Shown here: positions 1 to 7,313 of the stretch, one piece after another | How the letters are laid out: each line of letters opens with the position of its first letter | How positions within the stretch are numbered: position 1 is the stretch's first letter | Source: an uncultured Rickettsiales bacterium | Lineage (GTDB): Bacteria > Pseudomonadota > Alphaproteobacteria > Rickettsiales > UBA1997 | DNA length: 16,397 nucleotides | Reading direction: 5' to 3' | NCBI GenBank assembly: GCA_934747265.1 | Contig: CAKVGI010000019.1 | Location: 1-16,397, forward strand | Position numbers and translations under genes: made by a program | Notes under the pieces: generated by a model | Seen by the model: the letters and a program-made list of their open reading frames with translations, nothing else | Databases searched by the model: none | What the model was told of the DNA's origin: nothing

Positions 1-69
1 CCAAAAGTTCAGGTTGAAGAGCTAGCTAAAATGATGGTTGAAAGTGATTATAATTTGTTAAAGAAATAA
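1..69 (+). CDS. C-terminal fragment of an unidentified protein
   Basis: Frame 1 is open from the window edge to a TAA at 67-69. It gives 22 residues that begin PKVQVEELAKMMVES and end in NLLKK. The charged, helical composition is protein-like, and the codon use matches the AT-rich genes nearby. The fragment is too short to assign a family. The gene points toward the minus-strand thyX, so the gap after it is a convergent one. Confidence 0.55.
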   Translation, partial: PKVQVEELAKMMVESDYNLLKK

Positions 70-191
70 AAAATTATAAATCATTATATGATGCTATGGT
101 GTTTTAATAAATTGAGTCAATAAAAATTCAGATAGGAGTGGAATCTTCTAGGTTTCTTGTAATAAATATATTAAAAGAATTGAATAAAAAC

Positions 192-220
192 AAACAGTAT
201 AAAATATATTTATACTGTTT
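192..220. terminator. Hairpin in the convergent gap, possible terminator
   Basis: A perfect 12-bp stem (192-203 with 209-220) closes a 5-base loop. On the minus strand it is followed by one G and then five T, the layout of an intrinsic terminator for transcripts coming from thyX. On the plus strand the arm runs into TTTTG, so it may also stop the upstream plus-strand gene. The stem has only two G-C pairs, so its strength is uncertain. Confidence 0.45.
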
Positions 221-295
221 TGTGGAATTTATTATAAATCATATTACACTCACATCAAAAATAATAACAATTTTAATAATTGTACTTTATTAATA

Positions 296-344
296 AATTT
301 TGTTATTTTAATAAAACTTTTCATTTTTAAAAAATAACAAAATT
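296..344. repeat. 14-bp inverted repeat downstream of thyX
   Basis: AATTTTGTTATTTT (296-309) is repeated exactly in inverse at 331-344 across a 21-base spacer. It lies 43 bases past the thyX stop codon. It could be an mRNA 3'-end stabiliser or a weak terminator. The arms are almost all A/T, so a chance origin cannot be excluded. The rest of 70-386 shows no coding frame. Confidence 0.4.
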
Positions 345-386
345 ATTTTAAAGAATGATAATAAAATTTTACAAAAACTAATAAAA

Positions 387-1727
387 TTAAATCTTTCTGT
401 TTGGTATACTTTTATCTGTTTTAAGTTTGTTTATATCTCGTCCGCAATATCTTCTTCCTTCTATACAACATTTTTTATAACAAGCAGGTGTTAATTTTTC
501 CGCTAAATCTTTATAGTTATTATCTATAAGATAGTCATATAGTGATTTGCTTATATGATAAATTTCCTCTTGTGCTGACCAACATAATCTTTTTTCTTGT
601 TCGTGCATTAAACCATTTAAATCGCTTAATTTTTTATAGCTAACCATAAGTCCATATGGTGCAATAGCCAATAATAATGTATTGTCTATTTTATTTGATA
701 AATCAGCATAGTCTTGTAAAAATTGTAAAGCTACTTCTTCTAACTTCATTTCTTTTAATATTGGCGGAAGGTAAAAATTACCAGTAATTTTTGGTTTACT
801 TCTTTTTATAACTCTATGTCTTTGATCTTGTCCCATTGTTGCAATTGAAACCTCTATTTTGGTCTTGATTGTGGAAATGTTATTATTCATATTATCTGGT
901 GAAAAATATCTTAAATCAACACTATCTTTTGTTGGTAGATTTAAATTGATATCATCATCAAAATCTATGTTTAACACTTTGCAAGTAGGATTGGTTTTAA
1001 TTTCCAAATTATTAAAGTTCATTTCAGGACTCCAATTATCTACTTTTTTCTTATCTTCTTCAAAAACATAAGATAAGTCAGGATATTGTGCTAAAACCAA
1101 ATTTTTCATTTGTTCAACTATATTTCTTAACTCTGGATTCCAAGCGCTTCTATACATTGCAGATAAAGTTGATAAATTAATTGTATAATCAAGCGCTGTT
1201 GGCGAGATTGTAGAAATAAATACTCTCATTTGCTCTTGTGCTATTTTTGGAGCATTCATTTTAATATAATCCTCATTTGCATTTGGTCGCTCTTCTTTTA
1301 TAAATTTCTCTGCAATTTCTGTGGCTTTTTCTATATTATCCTGATATATTGTTATTCCTTTTTGAATAAAGCTCATTACATCGTCAATATTTGCATTATC
1401 CCAATATTTTAAAATATATTCTTTAATTTCTCCATAATCTGGATTTGAATACATTTTAGAAAATCTTCCAGATCTTTGATCTGTATTATAAAATGGATGA
1501 GTTAAATGTAGTCCAAAAGTGGCAGATGAAATAGATAATCCATCAATATTAAATGTAAAAAAATTATGCTGAAAAGTTGTATGATGTCCAGTTTTAAACA
1601 AATTATTCTCAACATCTATTAATTTTCCCATTTCTGGAACTTTTGATGTATAGCATGTCTTAGCTGCATGGCTTACTAAATTTAAAGGAATTTCATCAGT
1701 TTTTGCTATTAAAGAAACTTTTATCAT
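387..1727 (-). CDS. thyX: Long, two-part ThyX-like flavin-dependent thymidylate synthase
   Basis: ThyX converts dUMP to dTMP using methylene-tetrahydrofolate and FAD/NADPH; it replaces ThyA in many reduced genomes. The protein has 446 residues, about twice the usual 220-250. The N-terminal half has the ThyX opening with HHTTFQH (48-54) and SGRFS (86-90, the SGRYS element that carries the dUMP-contacting Ser and Arg), but the RHR flavin motif reads THP (76-78). The C-terminal half (about 285-446) has the missing RHR (303-305) and R380 followed by AQEEI (the late arginine/AQxEI block), but lacks SGRY. A tail at 416-428 has four cysteines (CYKKCC...C). The ATG at 1725-1727 is the first Met of the conserved N-terminus; no clear Shine-Dalgarno is seen. 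The family call is firm, the split-motif reading is my own alignment, and activity is inferred. Confidence 0.85.
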   Translation of the reverse strand: MIKVSLIAKTDEIPLNLVSHAAKTCYTSKVPEMGKLIDVENNLFKTGHHTTFQHNFFTFNIDGLSISSATFGLHLTHPFYNTDQRSGRFSKMYSNPDYGEIKEYILKYWDNANIDDVMSFIQKGITIYQDNIEKATEIAEKFIKEERPNANEDYIKMNAPKIAQEQMRVFISTISPTALDYTINLSTLSAMYRSAWNPELRNIVEQMKNLVLAQYPDLSYVFEEDKKKVDNWSPEMNFNNLEIKTNPTCKVLNIDFDDDINLNLPTKDSVDLRYFSPDNMNNNISTIKTKIEVSIATMGQDQRHRVIKRSKPKITGNFYLPPILKEMKLEEVALQFLQDYADLSNKIDNTLLLAIAPYGLMVSYKKLSDLNGLMHEQEKRLCWSAQEEIYHISKSLYDYLIDNNYKDLAEKLTPACYKKCCIEGRRYCGRDINKLKTDKSIPNRKI

Positions 1728-1798
1728 TTTATATTTACGAAGATTATACTTATTAAATAGTAATAGTTTTAATTATAAAAATGCAAGATAAAAAAATA

Positions 1799-1826
1799 TT
1801 GACAAATAAATTTTTGATAATACAAT
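1799..1826 (+). promoter_or_regulatory. Sigma70-type promoter for the HMA/P-type ATPase pair
   Basis: A perfect TTGACA (1799-1804) is followed by a 16-base spacer and TACAAT (1821-1826). This predicts a start about 25 bases before the HMA ATG. The same 12-base string TTGACAAATAAA recurs at another promoter candidate at 4028. It lies in the 131-base divergent region shared with thyX. Confidence 0.65.
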
Positions 1827-1858
1827 TAAACATATATTTAATCGTTTAATTAAATAAT

Positions 1859-2074
1859 ATGAAAAAAATCTTTAAAATACAAGGTTTAGATTGTGCTAAT
1901 TGTGCATTAAAAATTGAAAATAAAATAAGAGAATTAGAAAATATTAATGATGTTTCTATAAATTTTCTAACAGAAAAATTTTTATTGGACGCAAAAGATG
2001 AATTTTTTGAGGAAATTTTGGAAAAGTCTAAAAAAATCATTAGTAAGATAGAACCTGACGCTGAAATATTATAA
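1859..2074 (+). CDS. Free-standing HMA heavy-metal-binding domain protein (71 aa)
   Basis: This small cytosolic metal carrier is a single ferredoxin-like HMA domain. It starts MKKIFKIQGLDCANCALKIE, with the metal ligands C12 and C15 in a DCxxC context. The Asp before the first Cys is typical of Zn/Cd/Pb-type domains such as that of ZntA, whereas copper domains usually read MTCxxC. It ends 16 bases before the P-type ATPase, which lacks its own N-terminal HMA domain, so the two genes look like one ZntA-type polypeptide split in two. The likely role is to deliver metal to the pump or to sense metal for it. The fold and the metal site are clear; the metal identity is inferred. Confidence 0.88.
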   Translation: MKKIFKIQGLDCANCALKIENKIRELENINDVSINFLTEKFLLDAKDEFFEEILEKSKKIISKIEPDAEIL

Positions 2075-2090
2075 ATAATAATGAAATTAT

Positions 2091-3935
2091 ATGAATAAAA
2101 AACTAAAAAACTTACTTAAAAAAATACTATTATCGCTAACAATATTTTTATTGGCAATAATAATGCCTCTTAATATTTATATTAAGATATCATTATATAT
2201 AGCTAGTTATTTAATTGTAGGTTATGAAATTTTATTAAAATCATTTCATAATATTAGAAACGGTGAAATTTTTGACGAAAATCTTTTGATGATTATTGCA
2301 ACCTTTGTTGCTTTTATTTTAGGGGAATATACGGAAGCAATAGCTATAATATTATTTTATCAAATTGGAGAATTTTTTCAAAGTTATGCGGTAAATAATT
2401 CTAGAAAATCTATATCAAAATTAATGAATATTAGGCCAGATTATGCAAATATTGAAAAAGATGGGGAAATAATACAAACTAGTCCTGAGAATATTAATAT
2501 CAATGACATAATTATAGTAAAGTCTGGCGAAAAAATTCCGCTTGATGGTATTATTCTTGATGGAGAATCAACCATCAACACATCCGCATTAACAGGAGAA
2601 TCAATTCCGCAAACGGCTGTATCTGGTGATATGGTTTTAAGCGGGTGTATTAATTTAAGCAGTACATTAAAAATAAAAGTAATAAAAACATATTCCGAAT
2701 CTACTGCTTCAAAGATTTTAGATTTAATAGAAAATGCAACAAATAAAAAGGCAAAGATTGAAAATTTTATTACTAAATTTGCAAAATACTATACTCCAAT
2801 TATTGTTGTATTAGCTTTTATAATAGCAACGTTTCCACCATTAATTTTTAATAATGAGACTTTTTCAACTTGGTTTTACAGAGCTATGGTTTTTTTAGTA
2901 TTATCCTGCCCATGTGCTTTGGTTATTTCTGTTCCTTTAAGTTTTTTTGCTGGAATAGGTTTAGCTTCAAAATATGGTATCTTAATTAAAGGTGGAAATT
3001 TTTTAGAATTATTATCAAAAATTAATTGCTTTGTTTTTGATAAAACTGGTACATTAACAAAAGGAAATTTTGAAGTAGTAAAAATAAATAATATTAATAT
3101 TTCGCAAGAAGAATTTTTAAAAAATGCATCGTATGCTGAATATTATTCAGATCACCCAATAGCTAAATCCATTAAGAATAAATATCAACAGAATATAGAT
3201 ATTAAACAAATTATAGACACCGAAACAATACAAGGATTTGGAGTAAAAGCTAATATCAACAATAATATAATATATATAGGTAATGAAAAAATAATGAAAA
3301 AATTCAATATAGATTTTGCAGAAGTGGATGATATTGGAACAATAGTATATATGGCAATTAACAATAAATATGTCGGTTATTTGGTTATATCTGATCAAAT
3401 TAAAATTGATACACTAAATAGTATTAAAGATTTTTACAATTTAGGTATAAAAAAAATCATCATGCTTACCGGCGATAAAAAAACGGTTGCAAAAAACATA
3501 GCGGAACAATTAAATATTAGCGAATTTTATCCTAACCTATTACCGCAAGAAAAAGTGCAAGAACTTGAAAAAATAATGCAAAATAACAAATATAAAGTTG
3601 CTTTTGTTGGCGATGGTATAAATGATGCGCCAGTATTGGCAAGAGCGGATATTGGGATTGCTATGGGTGGTATTGGTTCCGATGCTGCAATAGAAGCATC
3701 AGATATGGTTATAATAAATGATAAAATTTCAAGTATAATTAAAGCTATTAAAATTTCAAGACAAACAATAAAAATCGCAAAACAAAATATATATTTTTCC
3801 ATTAGTGTAAAAACAGCAATCTTAATATTAGGAGTAATTGGCTATACATCTATTTGGGGAGCAGTTTTTGCAGATGTTGGAGTTTCTATTATTGCAATAC
3901 TGAATGCATTAAGAATACTTATAAAGAAAATATAA
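2091..3935 (+). CDS. P1B-type heavy-metal-translocating ATPase (Zn/Cd/Pb-like)
   Basis: This inner-membrane pump exports divalent metal at the cost of ATP. The 614 residues hold the full set: two early hydrophobic segments (about 10-45), TGES in the actuator domain (168-171), the metal-binding CPC of the membrane path (273-275), the phosphorylated Asp in DKTGT (317-321), the nucleotide-site HP (355-356) and the hinge GDGINDAP (507-514). K574 in a late helix and D595 in VFADVG match the charged pair of ZntA-type (P1B-2) pumps and argue against copper. The protein starts directly with the membrane region and has no HMA domain; that domain is supplied by the gene just upstream. An out-of-frame ATG at 2081 stops at once, so the ATG at 2091 is preferred. 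Confidence 0.92.
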   Translation: MNKKLKNLLKKILLSLTIFLLAIIMPLNIYIKISLYIASYLIVGYEILLKSFHNIRNGEIFDENLLMIIATFVAFILGEYTEAIAIILFYQIGEFFQSYAVNNSRKSISKLMNIRPDYANIEKDGEIIQTSPENININDIIIVKSGEKIPLDGIILDGESTINTSALTGESIPQTAVSGDMVLSGCINLSSTLKIKVIKTYSESTASKILDLIENATNKKAKIENFITKFAKYYTPIIVVLAFIIATFPPLIFNNETFSTWFYRAMVFLVLSCPCALVISVPLSFFAGIGLASKYGILIKGGNFLELLSKINCFVFDKTGTLTKGNFEVVKINNINISQEEFLKNASYAEYYSDHPIAKSIKNKYQQNIDIKQIIDTETIQGFGVKANINNNIIYIGNEKIMKKFNIDFAEVDDIGTIVYMAINNKYVGYLVISDQIKIDTLNSIKDFYNLGIKKIIMLTGDKKTVAKNIAEQLNISEFYPNLLPQEKVQELEKIMQNNKYKVAFVGDGINDAPVLARADIGIAMGGIGSDAAIEASDMVIINDKISSIIKAIKISRQTIKIAKQNIYFSISVKTAILILGVIGYTSIWGAVFADVGVSIIAILNALRILIKKI

Positions 3936-4027
3936 ATACTTTAAATAAATATTAAAAAAGACTACTTTAATAATACAATCATAGGTTATTTATTATAGAA
4001 AATTTTAACTGTAAATATATATTTTTC

Positions 4028-4056
4028 TTGACAAATAAAAATTGTCTTATTAAAAT
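4028..4056 (+). promoter_or_regulatory. Strong sigma70-like promoter with no protein gene after it
   Basis: TTGACA (4028-4033), a 17-base spacer and TAAAAT (4051-4056) predict transcription start near 4063, exactly where a 15-bp inverted repeat begins. GACAA (4030-4034) and TTGTC (4042-4046) form a small inverted repeat over the -35 that could bind a regulator. No plus-strand gene follows before the convergent glycosyltransferase. Confidence 0.55.
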
Positions 4057-4061
4057 AAAAC

Positions 4062-4274
4062 TACCAAAAGTAGTATAAAAAATATGTTAGTTGGTAAGAT
4101 TTTTATATATATGGTATCCCTAATTATAATATTTATAATTACCAATTTTCTGTTATCGTTTAATCATTTATCAATTTCATCTAAAATATTTGATTTATCA
4201 ATCATTTTGTTAACTATTTTTTCATATATTCCCAAATTATCATACGTCAACTAGTATTAATACTACTTTTGGTA
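4062..4274 (+). ncRNA. Candidate structured RNA (or MITE-like element) closed by a 15-bp inverted repeat
   Basis: The ends TACCAAAAGTAGTAT (4062-4076) and its exact inverse (4260-4274) enclose 183 bases. Inside lie further pairings: TAGTTG (4088-4093) with CAACTA (4248-4253), TTGGT (4091-4095) with ACCAA (4141-4145; cannot form together with the first), and a 9-bp hairpin (4121-4129 with 4133-4141). A promoter points in with its predicted start at the first base of the repeat. Size and end-pairing recall 6S-like RNAs, but I see no family motif and no U-tract terminator at 4274. The alternative is a MITE with 15-bp terminal repeats, for which no clear target duplication is visible. A 28-codon TTG-start frame on the minus strand (4164-4250) lies inside and might be a gene remnant. 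Positions 3936-4027 and 4275-4310 hold nothing recognisable. Confidence 0.35.
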
Positions 4275-4310
4275 TGTTATATAAAATAATACAAATATAT
4301 ATATATATTA

Positions 4311-5699
4311 TCAATTAGTTTTATATATTTTTATAACTCCATGTTCAGTCTTTGACCAATAGAAAGGCGTTGTTATTAAATAATATAAAGCTCTTATGCC
4401 AGCTATATAATGTAAACACCAGTAAAATGGGAAAAATATAAAATATTTAAAATAGAATTTTATGTGATTTTTAACACAAATTACAATAAATGAGACATAA
4501 GTAATAATTATTAATAATATAATATTAATTTTTGCAAGTATATTCAACAAATGGCTTTCATTAAATTGTGAAAAAATTATATTATTATAACATATTACCA
4601 ATAATGATATAAAAAAGAAAAATGACATACTTATAAATATATGAAAAACCATAATATTAGTTAAACTTAAATTTGAGATTTTAGAAAATTTCTTTTTATT
4701 ATTTACTACGTTGATTGAAGCAATTGGTCTTTTAATCAATATATGTTCACAAAATGTTTGCATAAATCCTTTGAACCATCTTGTTCTTTGTTTTAACCAA
4801 CTCTGTATTGTTATAGGACATTCTTCTTCTGTTATTGAATTTAACACAAATATTTTGTACCCAGCTTTTACAATTCTTACTGAAATTTCTGCATCTTCTG
4901 TCATATTATATCCATCCCAACCTCCAAGTTCTATTAACTTTTCCGTTTTAAAATGGTTGCTTGTACCACCAAGTGGGAAAAATGCTGTAAATTTATTAAT
5001 TGAGTGTATCGTAAAGTCAAACCACATAGAATATTCAATTGAAAAACAATATGATAAAAAGTTTGTATATTTATTATAATAATTTAATGAAGCTTGCAAG
5101 CATATAACTTTACTATCTAATTTATTAAATTTTTCAACTGCTTTTCTTAATTGATATTTTTCCGGTCTATCTTCCGCATCATAAATTGTTAAAAATTTGC
5201 CTTTCGCATAATTTAATGCATAGTTGCAACTTATAGGTTTTGATTTTGTTTTATGTGTGGGAACTATCACTAAATCAAAATCAAAATTTTTGTTTAAATT
5301 TTTTGCAATGCTAATTGTTTTGTTATCATCATTATCTACTATTAATTTTATGTCCAGCTTATTTTTCGGATATTCTAAATTATATATTGAGTGTAATAAA
5401 TTATTTAGAACAAATTCTTTTTCTTTTCTAACCGGTAATAAAATTGTGTATATTGGTAAGTCTTCATCTTTTATAGTCAAGCCATCTTTTTCATAGTATT
5501 TACCAATATTATTACAACAAACACCAATAGCAAATAAAATAGTTTTAATAAGGTCAGTCAATAGATATATTAAATTAATAAATAATAGTACAAAAAATGA
5601 AAACTTTGGAAAAAATAAAGGCATAATAAAAAATACAGCAAACAAAGAAAAAACAAACTCAATGTATGTTTTTTTCTTAATATTTCTTATTGTTTGCAT
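4311..5699 (-). CDS. Membrane-bound GT2 glycosyltransferase (processive, cellulose-synthase-like)
   Basis: This likely inner-membrane enzyme transfers sugars from a nucleotide donor, possibly processively, to a surface glycan. Two N-terminal membrane segments (about 14-58) precede a cytosolic GT-A domain. This has YTILLPVRKE at its start (84-93), a DAED metal/UDP motif (174-177), the catalytic TED (267-269) and QRTRW (304-308), the QxxRW signature of processive beta-glycosyltransferases. Three further membrane segments follow (about 345-370, 388-410, 418-442), and the tail reads PFYWSKTEHG (445-454). It begins 11 bases after the lolC/E-like stop on the same strand, so the two are probably cotranscribed. 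The polymer made cannot be told from the sequence. No second synthase subunit, c-di-GMP domain or export gene is nearby. Confidence 0.85.
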   Translation of the reverse strand: MQTIRNIKKKTYIEFVFSLFAVFFIMPLFFPKFSFFVLLFINLIYLLTDLIKTILFAIGVCCNNIGKYYEKDGLTIKDEDLPIYTILLPVRKEKEFVLNNLLHSIYNLEYPKNKLDIKLIVDNDDNKTISIAKNLNKNFDFDLVIVPTHKTKSKPISCNYALNYAKGKFLTIYDAEDRPEKYQLRKAVEKFNKLDSKVICLQASLNYYNKYTNFLSYCFSIEYSMWFDFTIHSINKFTAFFPLGGTSNHFKTEKLIELGGWDGYNMTEDAEISVRIVKAGYKIFVLNSITEEECPITIQSWLKQRTRWFKGFMQTFCEHILIKRPIASINVVNNKKKFSKISNLSLTNIMVFHIFISMSFFFFISLLVICYNNIIFSQFNESHLLNILAKINIILLIIITYVSFIVICVKNHIKFYFKYFIFFPFYWCLHYIAGIRALYYLITTPFYWSKTEHGVIKIYKTN

Positions 5700-5710
5700 A
5701 AAATTCAGTA

Positions 5711-6967
5711 TTATTCGTATCTTAAAATCTCAGCAGGATTCGTTTTTGAAGCCTTGTATGACGGATATATTGTTGATAAAAATGACAATAACAACGATAA
5801 CCCAACAATAAATAAAATATCGCTTAATAATACCTTTGATGGTAATTCTGTTAAAAAATATACGGTCGGTGAGAATAGTTCTAAATCAAACATTTTTTCT
5901 AACCAAACTTTAATACTTTGTATATTCTTTGATATAATAATTCCCAAAATACCACCTATTAATGTTCCACAAATACCAATTAATGAACCGCAAATCAAAA
6001 ATATTCTCATTACACTATTTTTTGTAAATCCAATAGTTCTTAATAAAGCTATCTGTTTATTCTTATCATTCACAAGCATGGTTAAACTTGAAATTATATT
6101 AAACGTTGCAACAAGAATAATTAAAGTTAATATAATAAACATAACATTTCTTTCAACATTTAAAGCCCCAATAAATGCAGAATTTGATTGTTTCCAATCA
6201 ATTAAACTTACATTAAAACCATTATTTTTGAGTTCATTTTTTAGATTATTATAAATATTTTCAAGATTATGTATATCTTTCAAATAAATTTCAATACCAC
6301 TAACAGAATCTTGATATTTAAAATGTTTTTGTGCCATATTTAAAGGAATAAAAGCTACATTAGCATCATATTCATACATTCCGCTTGAAAATGTTCCAAC
6401 AATTTTATACGTTTTTGTACGTGGAACTGTACCTAAAATAGTTGAATTTCCTTCTGGAGATATAATTTTAATATTATCGCCTTCAACAACTCTTAATTTT
6501 GTAGCAAGAGATTGTCCCAACAATATTGCATTATCTGCAAAATTATTATTAAAATCAAATGCTGAAATTTTATCTTTTATTTGTTCTTTTACTAATAAAT
6601 CATCTTTTTGAATACCCTTTACAATAGACCCAGTCGTACCATTTTCAGCAATAATCATAACCTGTTCTTCTATAATTGGAATAACTTTTTTGACATTATT
6701 ATCATTATAAATAATTTTTATAGCTTCATCAAAGTCCTCTAATCCTCTTGTATTAGTTGGATAAACTGAAATATGGGAATTAATACCCAATATCCTTTCT
6801 GTAAAATCCTCTCTAAAACCATTCATTACTGACATAACTATAATTAATGTAGCAACACCTAACGCAATTCCAATAAAAGAAAAAATAGCAGTAATTGAAA
6901 TAAACTTTTCCTTATTTTTTGATTTTAAATACCTTAATGCAATAAAAAACTCTAATTTTGAAAACAT
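5711..6967 (-). CDS. lolC: LolC/LolE-type lipoprotein-releasing ABC transporter permease
   Basis: This is the inner-membrane part of the Lol machine, which extracts mature lipoproteins for transfer to LolA and the outer membrane. The 418 residues match the family length. The N-terminus has FFIALRYLKSKNKEKFISI, typical of LolC/E. One membrane helix (about 24-46) is followed by a large periplasmic domain and an FtsX-type domain with three helices (about 275-297, 318-344, 384-403), ending NPAEILRYE. The partner ATPase LolD is not in the window. Many alphaproteobacteria have one LolC/E-like permease rather than two, so C and E cannot be told apart here. A TTGACA-18-TATTAT promoter lies just upstream. 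A membrane GT2 gene follows by 11 bases. Confidence 0.9.
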   Translation of the reverse strand: MFSKLEFFIALRYLKSKNKEKFISITAIFSFIGIALGVATLIIVMSVMNGFREDFTERILGINSHISVYPTNTRGLEDFDEAIKIIYNDNNVKKVIPIIEEQVMIIAENGTTGSIVKGIQKDDLLVKEQIKDKISAFDFNNNFADNAILLGQSLATKLRVVEGDNIKIISPEGNSTILGTVPRTKTYKIVGTFSSGMYEYDANVAFIPLNMAQKHFKYQDSVSGIEIYLKDIHNLENIYNNLKNELKNNGFNVSLIDWKQSNSAFIGALNVERNVMFIILTLIILVATFNIISSLTMLVNDKNKQIALLRTIGFTKNSVMRIFLICGSLIGICGTLIGGILGIIISKNIQSIKVWLEKMFDLELFSPTVYFLTELPSKVLLSDILFIVGLSLLLSFLSTIYPSYKASKTNPAEILRYE

Positions 6968-6993
6968 TACATAAAATATATTGATTCAATAAA

Positions 6994-7023
6994 ATAATAA
7001 TGATTTTCCTTCTAAATTGTCAA
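6994..7023 (-). promoter_or_regulatory. Promoter of the lolC-GT2 pair
   Basis: Reading the minus strand, TTGACA (7023-7018) and TATTAT (6999-6994) are separated by 18 bases, and the predicted start lies about 20 bases before the lolC ATG (6965-6967). No clear Shine-Dalgarno follows. Confidence 0.55.
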
Positions 7024-7116
7024 TTATTTATTTTTCTTTTTAAAAATAATTAATACAATTTTTACTATAAAATCCATTAGCCAATTATTATATAATACTT
7101 TAATTATTGTATTTAA

Positions 7117-7192
<76 letters not shown>

Positions 7193-7209
7193 TTTTTATA
7201 ATTAAAATC

Positions 7210-7237
7210 ATTTTAAATGAAAAAATGTAAATTTCAA
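7210..7237 (-). promoter_or_regulatory. Promoter of tRNA-Thr
   Basis: On the minus strand, TTGAAA (7237-7232), a 16-base spacer and TAAAAT (7215-7210) predict a start near 7203, about eleven bases before the mature tRNA 5' end. Confidence 0.5.
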
Positions 7238-7313
7238 CAAAGTTTATAAAAAATTAAGTTGATTTTATTTTAATTTATTTTATATATAAAATGTTAGTAA
7301 TAAATTATTTACT

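Noticed and set aside
3527..3802. 91-codon minus-strand frame opposite the ATPase
   Set aside because: It is a shadow of the conserved GDGIND region on the other strand.
4062..4274. Assigning the inverted-repeat element to tmRNA, RNase P RNA or SRP RNA
   Set aside because: None of the conserved motifs of these RNAs could be found in it.
4275..4310. AT dinucleotide run (ATATATATATAT) as a functional site
   Set aside because: Such runs are expected by composition in this genome and have no other support.
5694..6254. 186-codon plus-strand frame opposite lolC
   Set aside because: It is antisense to a well-supported membrane protein; the composition mirrors the complement of hydrophobic codons.
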